A stretch of DNA of 64,000 nt from Nostoc sp. UHCC 0702 (GTDB taxonomy: Bacteria; Cyanobacteriota; Cyanobacteriia; Cyanobacteriales; Nostocaceae), in assembly GCA_017164015.1 (NCBI GenBank), contig CP071065.1:2694501-2758500 (forward strand), read 5' to 3'. This document shows, in pieces, positions 8,405 to 15,948 of the stretch. Each line of letters begins with the position of its first letter. Position 1 is the first letter of the stretch. Under the pieces are notes generated by a model. It did no database searches and was not told the DNA's origin. It saw nothing but the letters and a program-made list of their open reading frames with translations. The translations under genes were made by a program, and so were the position numbers.

Positions 8405-9004
8405 GTGCTTACTTCCGTGTCACCGACAATCAACGCCCTCAAGCAACCCACTAGTGATGCTTGGATAGAACAAGCGATCGCTAACTTAGACATCATATTG
8501 CTTGACCATTCCCACTGCGAACGCAAAGCAGCAGGCGTGGCATTAAATTTTATGTTTCGCTATCCTTCCAATACTAAAATGGTACGGGAATTGACAGCGA
8601 TCGCCCGCGAAGAACTAGAACACTTTGAACTAGTTAACCAGTGGTTAGAACGCCGAAACATACCCCTTGCGCCCCTGTCGCCGCCTCCTTACGGTGCAGG
8701 GTTGAAAGCTCAAGTTCGACCCCACGAACCAGAACGCTTTTTAGATTCTTTACTCGTGACAGGTTTAATAGAAGCCCGCAGTCACGAACGCTTAGGACTA
8801 TTATCTACTTACTGTCCAGAACCAGAATTAGCCAAATTTTATCGCGGCTTGATGGCATCTGAGGCACGGCACTATGGTACATACTGGGTTTTAGCTGATA
8901 CTTATTTTGACCGAGAAATTGTCATGCAAAGGCTCGATGAATTGGCTACAGTCGAAAGTGAGTTACTTTTCAATTTACATCCAGAGCCTAGAATTCATAG
9001 TTAA
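8405..9004 (+). CDS. miaE: tRNA-(ms2io6A37) hydroxylase
   Basis: MiaE is a di-iron monooxygenase that hydroxylates ms2i6A at tRNA position 37. The ferritin-like ligands are visible in LLDHSHCERKAAGVAL, AIAREELEHFELV, TGLIEARSHERLG and GLMASEARHYGTYW. No ATG fits the start. The frame opens at TTG 8357; GTG 8405 gives MLTSVSPTINALKQPTSD, which best matches the usual short N-terminus, so I use it with moderate certainty. A VOC gene follows 18 bp later and may be cotranscribed. Confidence 0.88.
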   Translation: MLTSVSPTINALKQPTSDAWIEQAIANLDIILLDHSHCERKAAGVALNFMFRYPSNTKMVRELTAIAREELEHFELVNQWLERRNIPLAPLSPPPYGAGLKAQVRPHEPERFLDSLLVTGLIEARSHERLGLLSTYCPEPELAKFYRGLMASEARHYGTYWVLADTYFDREIVMQRLDELATVESELLFNLHPEPRIHS

Positions 9005-9022
9005 TATAATTATTGAATAGAT

Positions 9023-9427
9023 ATGATGCTTCAATTAACACACATCAGGCTACTAGTTTCCAACTTCAAAGAATGTTTTCTGTTTTACCGTGATGTGCTG
9101 GGATTTGCTATTGATTGGGGCGATGAAAATAGTTGGTACGCCGAATTACATACCGGAGATAATATCAAGCTGGCTTTGTTCAGAAAAGAGTTAATGGCTG
9201 AAGCAGTCCCCAGCGCCTATCAACCTTCGGCTATTGAATGCCAAAACAAACTAGCCTTGATTTTCGCTGTAGATAATGTAGATGAATTCTACCAGTATCT
9301 CAAAGAAAATAACACCATAATTGTGACTCAACCTGAAGACCGCCCAGCATGGGGGCTGCGAACTGCACATTTTCGCGATCCCGATGGCAATTTAATTGAA
9401 ATATTTAGCAATTTGGGAACTTATTAG
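9023..9427 (+). CDS. VOC family protein
   Basis: 134 aa, a single glyoxalase/bleomycin-resistance-like domain. The first half begins LQLTHIRLLVSNFKECFLFYRDVLGFAID; the second ends with RTAHFRDPDGNLIEIFSNL, which carries the His and Glu typical of metal ligands. Function beyond the fold is unknown. Starts 18 bp after miaE on the same strand. An alternative Met is one codon downstream. Confidence 0.85.
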   Translation: MMLQLTHIRLLVSNFKECFLFYRDVLGFAIDWGDENSWYAELHTGDNIKLALFRKELMAEAVPSAYQPSAIECQNKLALIFAVDNVDEFYQYLKENNTIIVTQPEDRPAWGLRTAHFRDPDGNLIEIFSNLGTY

Positions 9428-9934
9428 AGTCTCTGTTGCCAGCAACTACCCAATATCTGAACTACAGTCAAACCGGACTCTGACTTTTAGCCGCTTTGTT
9501 GACTACTGTTGTTGGGGAAAGCTGGCACTTCTAATTGCTATGAGGCAAAGAAGATACTAAACTTAATTTTCAGAGGCGATCGCAAAAGTAATTTTGAGAT
9601 GGTTTCACCATAACCGTTGCTCACTTCACCAGTAGATACCTAAGACAGATTACTTCTGGGTGATACTGGTTATACTAGCTAATTTTTGCCTTTATCTTTA
9701 CTTGATAAATCTGCTCTAATCTTGCGATTGCTTCTCTGTGTTACTTGTGGAGTATTATATCACTACAGCCAAGAGTTTAGAAGATTTTAAGTTTATAAAA
9801 AAATAGCCATTTTGCTAACTTTAAATATTAAATAATTTTAAAGCTATATTTATTTGCTTTAGGTAAATTAACCCTTGGAGTTGAAATCTGGAAATTAATA
9901 GAATAACTACAATCACTAAATCAGTATTATTTTG
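9428..9934. other. Intergenic region, nothing recognised
   Basis: About 500 bp, AT-rich toward its right end. I see no coding frame, no strong hairpin and no repeat shared with other parts of the window. Confidence 0.4.
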
Positions 9935-10330
9935 ATGAAATTCTCCTCCCAAACTGTGGCAATTTTAACTTCTTCTCTAGGTTTATTTTCAATCAATTTT
10001 GCTCTTACTTCACCTGCTCAAGCCTCAGTTGTATGCGAATCAGGGACAGTTAGTAATTATCAAAATGGTTCCTTGGCAACTTGTATTCTTAGCCAAGATA
10101 TGACATTGCAGGTTTACAGCCCTAATTTAGGGACATTTATTTTTTATTGCCAAGCCCAAAAATCTATATTTTTTGATGACAAAGCACAATTTCAAAGTTG
10201 CCAGCTTTCACAGGAAATTCAACTGAGAAAAGGTAACTCAATTGAAACATGCCCAGCAGGATATAGGGTATATTTGTCAAGTTCAAATAATGGAATTCAA
10301 TCTATTAGTTGTAGCCCCTATGAAGTCTAG
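9935..10330 (+). CDS. Small exported Cys-containing protein, unknown function
   Basis: 131 aa from ATG 9935; a TTG one codon upstream is less likely. Residues 1 to about 30 form a Sec signal peptide ending in SPAQASVV. The mature part has six Cys (in VVCESG, ATCILS, FYCQAQ, SCQLS, ETCPAG, SCSPY), suggesting disulfides in the periplasm or outside. No family recognised. Stands alone. Confidence 0.6.
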   Translation: MKFSSQTVAILTSSLGLFSINFALTSPAQASVVCESGTVSNYQNGSLATCILSQDMTLQVYSPNLGTFIFYCQAQKSIFFDDKAQFQSCQLSQEIQLRKGNSIETCPAGYRVYLSSSNNGIQSISCSPYEV

Positions 10331-10388
10331 TTGGTGGTTGTACATTTGATTTAGTGGGCTGTGTAGTTGTAGTTCTCAATTAAGATAC

Positions 10389-10672
10389 TCAGATACGAGG
10401 GCGAATTGTTTCTTTGATTGTCTTGCCTACTATTTGTTGCGCTAACCTCAACTCATAGTTTTTCTGAAGATTCAACCACAATTCTGCACCAGTTCCCAAA
10501 TATTGCCCTAATCGCAAAGCTGTATCAGCTCTTATCCCTCTCCTCCCCTTGATAATTTCGGTAATCCTGTTTTTAGAAACATGAAGAACCTAGCTCAATC
10601 ACTCGCAGTCATACCGAGTTCAGTAATCTCATCAGCAAGAATTTCTCCGGGGTGGATAGGTGGACGTGCCAT
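10389..10672 (-). pseudogene. HigA-family antitoxin remnant
   Basis: Reading from ATG 10672 on the minus strand gives MARPPIHPGEILADEITELG, the classic HigA/VapA start, followed by MTASD and then a TGA stop. A second frame then continues the family (KNRITEIIKGRRG, TALRLGQYLGTGAELWLNLQ, YELRLAQQ) to TGA 10389. So there is an in-frame stop plus a frameshift inside the XRE helix-turn-helix. HigA proteins neutralise HigB RNase and repress their operon; this copy cannot make the full protein. Confidence 0.75.
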
Positions 10673-10683
10673 TTAACTCTCCT

Positions 10684-10760
10684 TCAGTGATAATCTGTAA
10701 TTTCGTCGATGTTGAAGCAATTCGTTCTTACCACTTGAGACGAGTTCTGCCAGAATTGCT
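10684..10760 (-). pseudogene. HigB toxin remnant (C-terminal tail)
   Basis: Directly upstream of the broken higA on the same strand, one frame ends in NIDEITDYH then stop, the form of the HigB C-terminus (usually NVEIVDYH). Upstream the frame cannot be followed to a start; expected core residues are scrambled by indels. The order toxin then antitoxin, with an 11-bp gap, matches the normal higBA operon. Confidence 0.5.
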
Positions 10761-10821
10761 ATTCAGTGGGTAAATTGGGATATATATCCAGAAGATTTTT
10801 CTGTGCAAACCTGACCCACAA

Positions 10822-11319
10822 ATGGTAATGAGAGATTATTACAGAGATTTTTTGATTCGTAACTGGGAGGCGGGCGATCGCACCAGAGCCGCCGCAGTCA
10901 TTAGTTATGTATTATCAGAATACGGTCTGGGTTGGGAACCCAAGGGCGCAGACAAAGATGTGTTGCAAGTAGAAGAACATTACTTAGCAACCGGGGGTGA
11001 ATTTTGGGTAATTGAACACCAAAGCCAGTTAATAGGTACTGGGGCATACTACCCCGTACAACGTGGAAAAAAAGCCGTAGAAATACGCAAAATGTATCTT
11101 TTACCAAGCGTTAGAGGTTTAGGACTAGGGAAATATTTGTTACAACAGCTAGAAGCAGCGATCGCCGCCCGTGGTTTTCAGCAAATTTGGATTGAAACCG
11201 CCAGCGTTTTGGTGGAAGCAGTCAAGTTATATGAAAGCAACGGCTACAAACCAGCAACAGGTATAGAAACACCACGCTGCGATCGCGTCTATGTGAAGTC
11301 GCTACGCTATGGTCAGTAG
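10822..11319 (+). CDS. GNAT family N-acetyltransferase
   Basis: 165 aa. The acetyl-CoA-binding motif A is clear: VEIRKMYLLPSVRGLGLGKYLLQQLE (R/Q-x-x-G-x-G/A type), followed by motif B in IWIETASVLVEAVKLYESNGYKP. The acceptor, a small amine or a protein, cannot be predicted. Starts at ATG 10822 with a second ATG two codons later. It ends at a short-repeat tract and is probably monocistronic. Confidence 0.85.
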   Translation: MVMRDYYRDFLIRNWEAGDRTRAAAVISYVLSEYGLGWEPKGADKDVLQVEEHYLATGGEFWVIEHQSQLIGTGAYYPVQRGKKAVEIRKMYLLPSVRGLGLGKYLLQQLEAAIAARGFQQIWIETASVLVEAVKLYESNGYKPATGIETPRCDRVYVKSLRYGQ

Positions 11320-11455
11320 TCAGTGGTCAGTGGCCAGTGGTCAGTGGCCAATGATAAAAAACAACTAACAACTGACAACTGACAACTAACAACTAACAAC
11401 TAACAACTGACAACTAACAACTGACAACTAACAACTGACAACTAACAACTAACAA
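11320..11455. repeat. Short tandem repeat tract (AACTGAC/AACTAAC)
   Basis: First a GTCAGTGG-type stretch, then about 14 copies of the 7-bp unit AACTGAC or AACTAAC, ending right at the comF-like start codon. The ribosome-binding region of the next gene therefore consists of repeat DNA, with no Shine-Dalgarno sequence. Confidence 0.8.
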
Positions 11456-12130
11456 ATGCTCAAAGGCTTACTCAACCTTTTTCTGCAATCCAATTGTCCC
11501 TTGTGTCAAAGAAGCACACCTGATGATTTATGTCAATATTGTGCTAGACAATTGCAAACCTGTCACCACAAAGACCCTAGCTGTTTATGGCTTAAGCAAA
11601 TACCAGTATTCGGTTGGGGAATATATGGTGGTTCTCTCAAACGAGCGATCGCAGTGATGAAATATGAAAATCAACCTCAAATTGCTCGTCCTTTGGGACA
11701 ATATCTGGCAGAAGCATGGTTATCAAATTTGCCCTATCACGAGCGACAGTTAGTAGTAGTACCTATTCCACTCCACGCCAGCAAGCAAAAGCAACGTGGC
11801 TACAACCAAGCCGCACTCATAGCACAAAGTTTCTGCCAAGCAACTGGGTTAAAATTAAAACAAAACGGTTTACAAAGGGTACGAGAAACGAAAGCGCAGT
11901 TTGGTTTATCAGCGTCTGAGCGAGAAAACAACTTAGTTGAAGCTTTTGCTGTTGGGTCAGAACTTCGCCATCGTCATCTAAATACCCCAGTGTTGTTAGT
12001 GGACGATATTTACACTACTGGTGCTACTGCTAGTTCTGCTGTACAAACACTTCGTCAGTGTGGCTTCACAGTCTTAGGATTAGCAGCGGTTGCTACTACC
12101 GTCAAAGATATACACACTAAGAATTCATAG
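11456..12130 (+). CDS. ComF family phosphoribosyltransferase-like protein
   Basis: 224 aa. An N-terminal zinc-ribbon-like segment CPLC...CQYC (about residues 15-35) precedes a type I phosphoribosyltransferase domain whose PRPP loop is VLLVDDIYTTGATASSA (about 181-197); VVPIPLHASKQKQRGYNQA is also typical of ComF. ComF proteins are needed for natural transformation in several bacteria, including cyanobacteria, acting on incoming single-stranded DNA. The upstream region is only tandem repeat, so its promoter is unclear. Confidence 0.88.
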   Translation: MLKGLLNLFLQSNCPLCQRSTPDDLCQYCARQLQTCHHKDPSCLWLKQIPVFGWGIYGGSLKRAIAVMKYENQPQIARPLGQYLAEAWLSNLPYHERQLVVVPIPLHASKQKQRGYNQAALIAQSFCQATGLKLKQNGLQRVRETKAQFGLSASERENNLVEAFAVGSELRHRHLNTPVLLVDDIYTTGATASSAVQTLRQCGFTVLGLAAVATTVKDIHTKNS

Positions 12131-12169
12131 GCAAGCCATGCCTGAGAAATCTATAATTAACCAAAGAAA

Positions 12170-12406
12170 GGATGAAGTATAAAGGACGTTCAACGAAGTC
12201 GTTCCCATTCCTCGGTGGGTTTGCCATAGGCTAGGGTAGGTTGAAAAAAGAGGGTAACAAATCGGACTCAGAATCAACTGATTCATCCGTGGGTTTCACT
12301 TTACACTGCATCCTAGTCTTTGACCAGCCGCCAGAGCATCTACATACTTCATACTTTAGCTAAACAATTACCCCGTGTTTGTGGGAACACTACTTAAATA
12401 AAATGT
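12170..12406 (+). promoter_or_regulatory. Long structured 5' leader of the PPC gene (candidate)
   Basis: AAAGGATGAAGTAT near the left and ATACTTCATAC near 12345-12355 are complementary and would close a roughly 180-nt domain. An inner GC-rich part (about 12190-12260) can form further stems. The leader of the M23 peptidase gene at 53.9 kb has the same outer sequences, AAAGGATGAAG and ATACTTCAT. Both genes encode exported proteins. No riboswitch class recognised. Confidence 0.35.
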
Positions 12407-12865
12407 ATGAATAAAGCTTTTGCTGCGGGTTTAAGAAAATTAATTATCGTTCCTGCCACATTGTTGGCAATTGGTATAAGTACAAGAGCAGCATTTGCTC
12501 AAAATAAGTTATATAGTCCAATTGCTCTAACTACTGCCAGTACAGAACTTTCTGATACTCTTTCAGACAAAGACATTCCCACAGGTCAGGGTGGATTCGC
12601 CCGTGATTATACGGTGAAGTTGAATAAGGGGGATAATCTAGCAGTTGATTTATCCTCGGAAAACTTTGACAGCATCATCACATTGTTAGCGCCCGATGGT
12701 TCGACACTAGCAGAAAATGATGATGGCCCCGACGGTACCAGCAATTCCCTACTGTTTACTCGCATCAACGAAACTGGAACGTATATCATTCGTGTCAGGT
12801 CTTTTGGAGAAACTGGAATTGGCACTTTTAAACTCAAAGTGACAAAGCTGCAACCGATTAAGTGA
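12407..12865 (+). CDS. Exported PPC-domain protein
   Basis: 152 aa. A Sec signal peptide (RKLIIVPATLLAIGIST, cleavage after AAFAQ near 32) is followed by one pre-peptidase C-terminal (PPC) domain: YTVKLNKGDNLAVDLSS, FDSIITLLAPDGSTLAENDD, then GTYIIRVRSFG and a closing strand GTFKLKVTKL. PPC domains are beta-sandwiches usually found at the C-terminus of secreted peptidases; here one stands alone, so a binding role is likely. The end of a TnpB transposon directly abuts the stop codon. Confidence 0.8.
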   Translation: MNKAFAAGLRKLIIVPATLLAIGISTRAAFAQNKLYSPIALTTASTELSDTLSDKDIPTGQGGFARDYTVKLNKGDNLAVDLSSENFDSIITLLAPDGSTLAENDDGPDGTSNSLLFTRINETGTYIIRVRSFGETGIGTFKLKVTKLQPIK

Positions 12866-13000
12866 ACTACGTACACTGCCCTAACGGGTCAGTGTAGGCT
12901 TCCCAATTCACGGGGGAAAGCCTGGGTCGTCATGGATTTTTTACGTCCTGACGACTTTGGTCTGACATCCCCTCCAAGGGCAGAAGCGCTAGTTCCTAAC
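12866..13000 (-). ncRNA. Putative omega (guide) RNA region / right end of tnpB element
   Basis: In TnpB systems the guide RNA overlaps the 3' end of tnpB and runs through the element's right end into flanking DNA. This region is the 3' end of the tnpB frame plus the terminal hairpin. Its sequence is conserved in the orphan copy at 23741-23868 (TCTGCCCTTGGAGGG, GAATTGGGAAGCC, GTAGTTCAC), also outside the coding frame, which supports selection on the nucleic acid. No transcript evidence. Confidence 0.4.
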
Positions 13001-14109
13001 GCCCATAATCGCAATCCTTCATTTTTAATATTTATTGCAGCATTGATATCTCTATCATGGGGACGCAGGCAGTGAGGACAATCTACAAACCTTACACCCA
13101 ATGAATCATAACCATTTTGGAGTATTTGGATTGGTAGTAGAGTCTTACTACAAAGTTGAGATGATGGGAAGAACCGCCCAATCTCCTGATAGGCATGTCC
13201 GAATCTCTCGGCTTTGTATTTAAGCATGGTCAAAAACATTCCCCATCCTTGGTCACTAATAGCTTTTGCGAGGTTTGGATTTTTAACCATGTTCTTAACT
13301 GCCAAGTCTTCTACACAAATCACTTGGTTTTCGTATGCTATTTGCCTTGATAGCTTGTGTAGAAAATCAACTCTTACCCTAGCTATTTTGCTAGAGACTT
13401 TTGCAACTAACCGTTGAGCATGGAGCCGCTTCTTTGAAGTCTTATCTGTCTTCTTAGCTAATTTACGTTGCTTACGTTTTCTATTTTTTTCCAGCTTTGC
13501 TAATTGTTTTTTAGGTAGGTCATATTTTGACCCCTCGGAAGTTATAGCAAAGTTTTTCACTCCCAAGTCAACTCCAATTGCATGTCTAATTGCAACTACT
13601 GGATTATCTGTTTGGTTGAATAGAATAGAAGCATAATACCTACCGTCTGCATTCTTCGATATTGTTACAGTCGTGAATTTTGCGTCTGGTAGTTCCTTGT
13701 GGAACACGGTTTTCATTATCCCCAAATTACCAGGAAACTTAATTACCGAATCCTGCGGCATTAGTTTCACGTTTTGAGGATACTGAATCGATTGCTTACC
13801 ATGCTTGGACTTGAAATTAGGATATTTAGCGCGTCCCTCAAAGAAATTGACAAAGGCACTTGAAAGGTTGAATGTTACTCGTTGCAATACTTGACTATAA
13901 GCAAGACTCAACCATTCATATTCTTTTTTCAAACCTGGAAGCAATTTGTCCATCGCAGCTTTAGAAAGACCCTTTCCTGTTTCTTTATAAGCAGTAGTTG
14001 TGGCATTGAGCATATAGTTCCACAACCAACGAGTATTACCAAAACATTGAGCTAAATACCGTTCTTGCTCCTCGGTAGGATAAATTCTAACTAACAGCGC
14101 TCTGTACAT
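12889..14109 (-). CDS. tnpB: TnpB, RNA-guided endonuclease of IS605 type
   Basis: 406 aa. N-terminal helical domain YRALLVRIYPTEEQERYLAQ, then a split RuvC nuclease: Asp in HAIGVDLGVKNFAI (about residue 183), Glu in VICVEDLAVKNM (about 267) and Asp in RPHDRDINAAINI (about 356). All three catalytic acids are present. The zinc ribbon is atypical: CPHC is kept, but the first knuckle reads LCSKTLLPI with one Cys. TnpB cuts DNA with a guide RNA taken from the element's end. It lies between the PPC gene and cobS, on the cobS strand. Confidence 0.9.
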   Translation of the reverse strand: MYRALLVRIYPTEEQERYLAQCFGNTRWLWNYMLNATTTAYKETGKGLSKAAMDKLLPGLKKEYEWLSLAYSQVLQRVTFNLSSAFVNFFEGRAKYPNFKSKHGKQSIQYPQNVKLMPQDSVIKFPGNLGIMKTVFHKELPDAKFTTVTISKNADGRYYASILFNQTDNPVVAIRHAIGVDLGVKNFAITSEGSKYDLPKKQLAKLEKNRKRKQRKLAKKTDKTSKKRLHAQRLVAKVSSKIARVRVDFLHKLSRQIAYENQVICVEDLAVKNMVKNPNLAKAISDQGWGMFLTMLKYKAERFGHAYQEIGRFFPSSQLCSKTLLPIQILQNGYDSLGVRFVDCPHCLRPHDRDINAAINIKNEGLRLWALGTSASALGGDVRPKSSGRKKSMTTQAFPRELGSLH

Positions 14110-14167
14110 AGTATCGACCTTACCGTGTTTATATATTCATAGTAACACATAATTTCACTCCTAACTC

Positions 14168-14947
14168 CTAACTTCCCAAAGCGGTTAGCACGCAGAGAAA
14201 TAAGGCTTCAGTCCACTCAACTACTGCACCGTATGTATCTCCTGTATGACCGCCTAGTTTGTGATTGAACCATGCTCCGGTGCAAATAGCGATCGCCATC
14301 CCAGTAAATATCATTCCCAAAGCCAAAAATAGATGTTTGCCATCTAACAGCCAAAGTAAACCACTCAAACTGCACAGCAATAGCAATCCTGGTAATAAAT
14401 CTTTGTATGAACGAATGGCTTGTTTGTGAAATGCGCCTTTACCTGTTGGTTTCAGGTAAGGATATCGGACAATTGCTAGTTGCTGTCCCCAGCGTCCCCA
14501 GCCACAAGCCGCCATCATCACCAGCCAACGATTTTCTGAAATATCTGTTAAGGCTGTTGTTTTCAGCAATATTACCGCGATCGCTGCCATTGCCCCAAAC
14601 GCACCTGTAGCGCTATCTGCCATTACCTCTAGTCGCCGCTTTGGATCTCCCACTGCTAAACCATCGGCAGTATCCATTGCCCCATCTAAGTGTAATCCTC
14701 CAGTGATAGCAATCCCAATGGTTACTACTAACGCGCTACGAGTTAACACTGCCATACCCAGAGAATTCATTCCTGCATCACACAACCCCAAAATTACCCC
14801 AATCACCAACCCTACAAACGGTGCAAGATGCGCTACCCCTTGAAAGTCTAATCCATTTACATAAGGCAGAGGAATACTTGTGTAAAATAATATACTGGAA
14901 TATATTTTGAAAACGAGCTTTTTCCACCACTGACACAGATTCGACAT
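14168..14947 (-). CDS. cobS: Adenosylcobinamide-GDP ribazoletransferase
   Basis: CobS (CobV) joins adenosylcobinamide-GDP and alpha-ribazole in the last assembly step of cobalamin, in the membrane. 259 aa, usual length. Signatures: FYTSIPLP near the start, the polar active-site segment [36 protein letters not shown] (about residues 82-117; acidic, metal-binding) and several membrane segments. The end [21 protein letters not shown] is also typical. Divergent from the following hypothetical gene. Confidence 0.93.
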   Translation of the reverse strand: MSNLCQWWKKLVFKIYSSILFYTSIPLPYVNGLDFQGVAHLAPFVGLVIGVILGLCDAGMNSLGMAVLTRSALVVTIGIAITGGLHLDGAMDTADGLAVGDPKRRLEVMADSATGAFGAMAAIAVILLKTTALTDISENRWLVMMAACGWGRWGQQLAIVRYPYLKPTGKGAFHKQAIRSYKDLLPGLLLLCSLSGLLWLLDGKHLFLALGMIFTGMAIAICTGAWFNHKLGGHTGDTYGAVVEWTEALFLCVLTALGS

Positions 14948-15324
14948 ATATATAGGTTATATTCATTAACAGCCAGTTGCACCAATGACGCTGAAAATTG
15001 CGTTACAATCAGCAGCAGCAGCAGTTTTTAAAGCTTTGGATAAGATTGCTTGCGATTAAAGACTCATTCATAAAATTTTGCTATGCTGGTTTAAGTAAAT
15101 TTTAAAATTTAAGTATTAAAATTAACACAAATTTTACAAAATTTATCAGCTATAATTTCACTAGAGAGAGTCGTCTTTTCCATCCTTCAAGGAATAAATT
15201 AGCCTAGATTGTTAGACGATCGCGCCACAAAATTGATATTTTTTTAATGTAGGAGACCAACAAGCTGTTCAATTGATTATGTAAGCTGTGTTGTAACTCA
15301 CCTTCGCTCATTTCCTAAATTCCT
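14948..15324. other. Intergenic region between cobS and a hypothetical gene
   Basis: AT-rich. It holds the divergent promoters of cobS and the 15325 gene. A CAGCAGCAGCAG tract lies at about 15011-15026. No cobalamin riboswitch was recognised upstream of cobS. TAGGAGACC at about 15250 is too far from the start at 15325 to be its ribosome site. Confidence 0.35.
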
Positions 15325-15777
15325 ATGAGTCATCATCTACCCGACGCCAGGATACCAGCTCCATGCATTGTGAACACGGGCATCATCGTGAATAAGCTCG
15401 ACATGCGCCGATTGCTGGCTGATTTAGGTCGAGTCCACTACATCTACACCCAAGAAGGCAAGCCACAGAGCGAGGGTGAAGGGGATGTGATGGAAGTATT
15501 TGCTAACCCTCAACGGTCTACCTTGGTTGCGAACCATGCGCTTTACCTAAATGTTTGTAGTTTTGATTATCTGGAACTCAAGCAGTCTTTGCAGCAAGAA
15601 ACATGTTTTGATTTGATGCAAGAAGGCATGTGTCTGCGCCTGATTCCTCTTTCGACTCCCCTACAAGAACGAAAGGAACGGAACTTAAATGTTAGCGCTA
15701 TAGAAGCCATGATGGAGCAAGTGCTTTCAGCCAGATGGGATGCAGAAATTGATGATGACTGTTCTGATTCGTTTTAA
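15325..15777 (+). CDS. Conserved-looking hypothetical protein
   Basis: 150 aa, soluble, acidic C-terminus (AEIDDDCSDSF). No domain recognised. The middle (GRVHYIYTQEGKPQSEGEGDVMEVFANPQRST, then LYLNVCSFDYLELKQ) alternates strands and short helices like a compact alpha-beta protein. Codon use matches neighbouring core genes. A small hairpin follows (GATGAAG / CTTCATC at about 15784-15811). It lies just outside the putative attachment site of the integrative element. Function unknown. Confidence 0.6.
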   Translation: MSHHLPDARIPAPCIVNTGIIVNKLDMRRLLADLGRVHYIYTQEGKPQSEGEGDVMEVFANPQRSTLVANHALYLNVCSFDYLELKQSLQQETCFDLMQEGMCLRLIPLSTPLQERKERNLNVSAIEAMMEQVLSARWDAEIDDDCSDSF

Positions 15778-15873
15778 ATAACGATGAAGGCTGAAATCTT
15801 ACACTTCATCCTTGATGGTTTCTGACGTTTTTGTAAAATTTAGCAAAATAGTATTAATTTGCCCTAATACCAG

Positions 15874-15885
15874 TTGGTTTTATGG
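15874..15885. other. Candidate left attachment site (12-bp repeat)
   Basis: TTGGTTTTATGG, 64 bp before the integrase start codon; identical to 22206-22217. Integrase genes commonly lie beside their own att site. Confidence 0.4.
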
Positions 15886-15948
15886 TAATGCTTTATAATG
15901 CTTATATATCAGTTACCTAAAATCTGATATTCCACCTTTGAGCATTAA

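Larger units (their letters stand above)
12866..14150 (-). mobile_element. IS200/IS605-superfamily element carrying tnpB only
   Basis: A lone tnpB with a hairpin-bearing right end and no TnpA transposase gene, so it would need TnpA in trans. The right end, directly after the PPC gene stop codon, has TACACTGCCC / GGGTCAGTGTA arms around TAAC and the terminal GTAGTTCAC (minus strand) found on related cyanobacterial elements; an orphan copy of that end lies at 23.8 kb. The left boundary near 14150 is only estimated. Confidence 0.6.

Noticed and set aside
14948..15324. Cobalamin riboswitch upstream of cobS
   Set aside because: No recognisable B12-box or matching structure.
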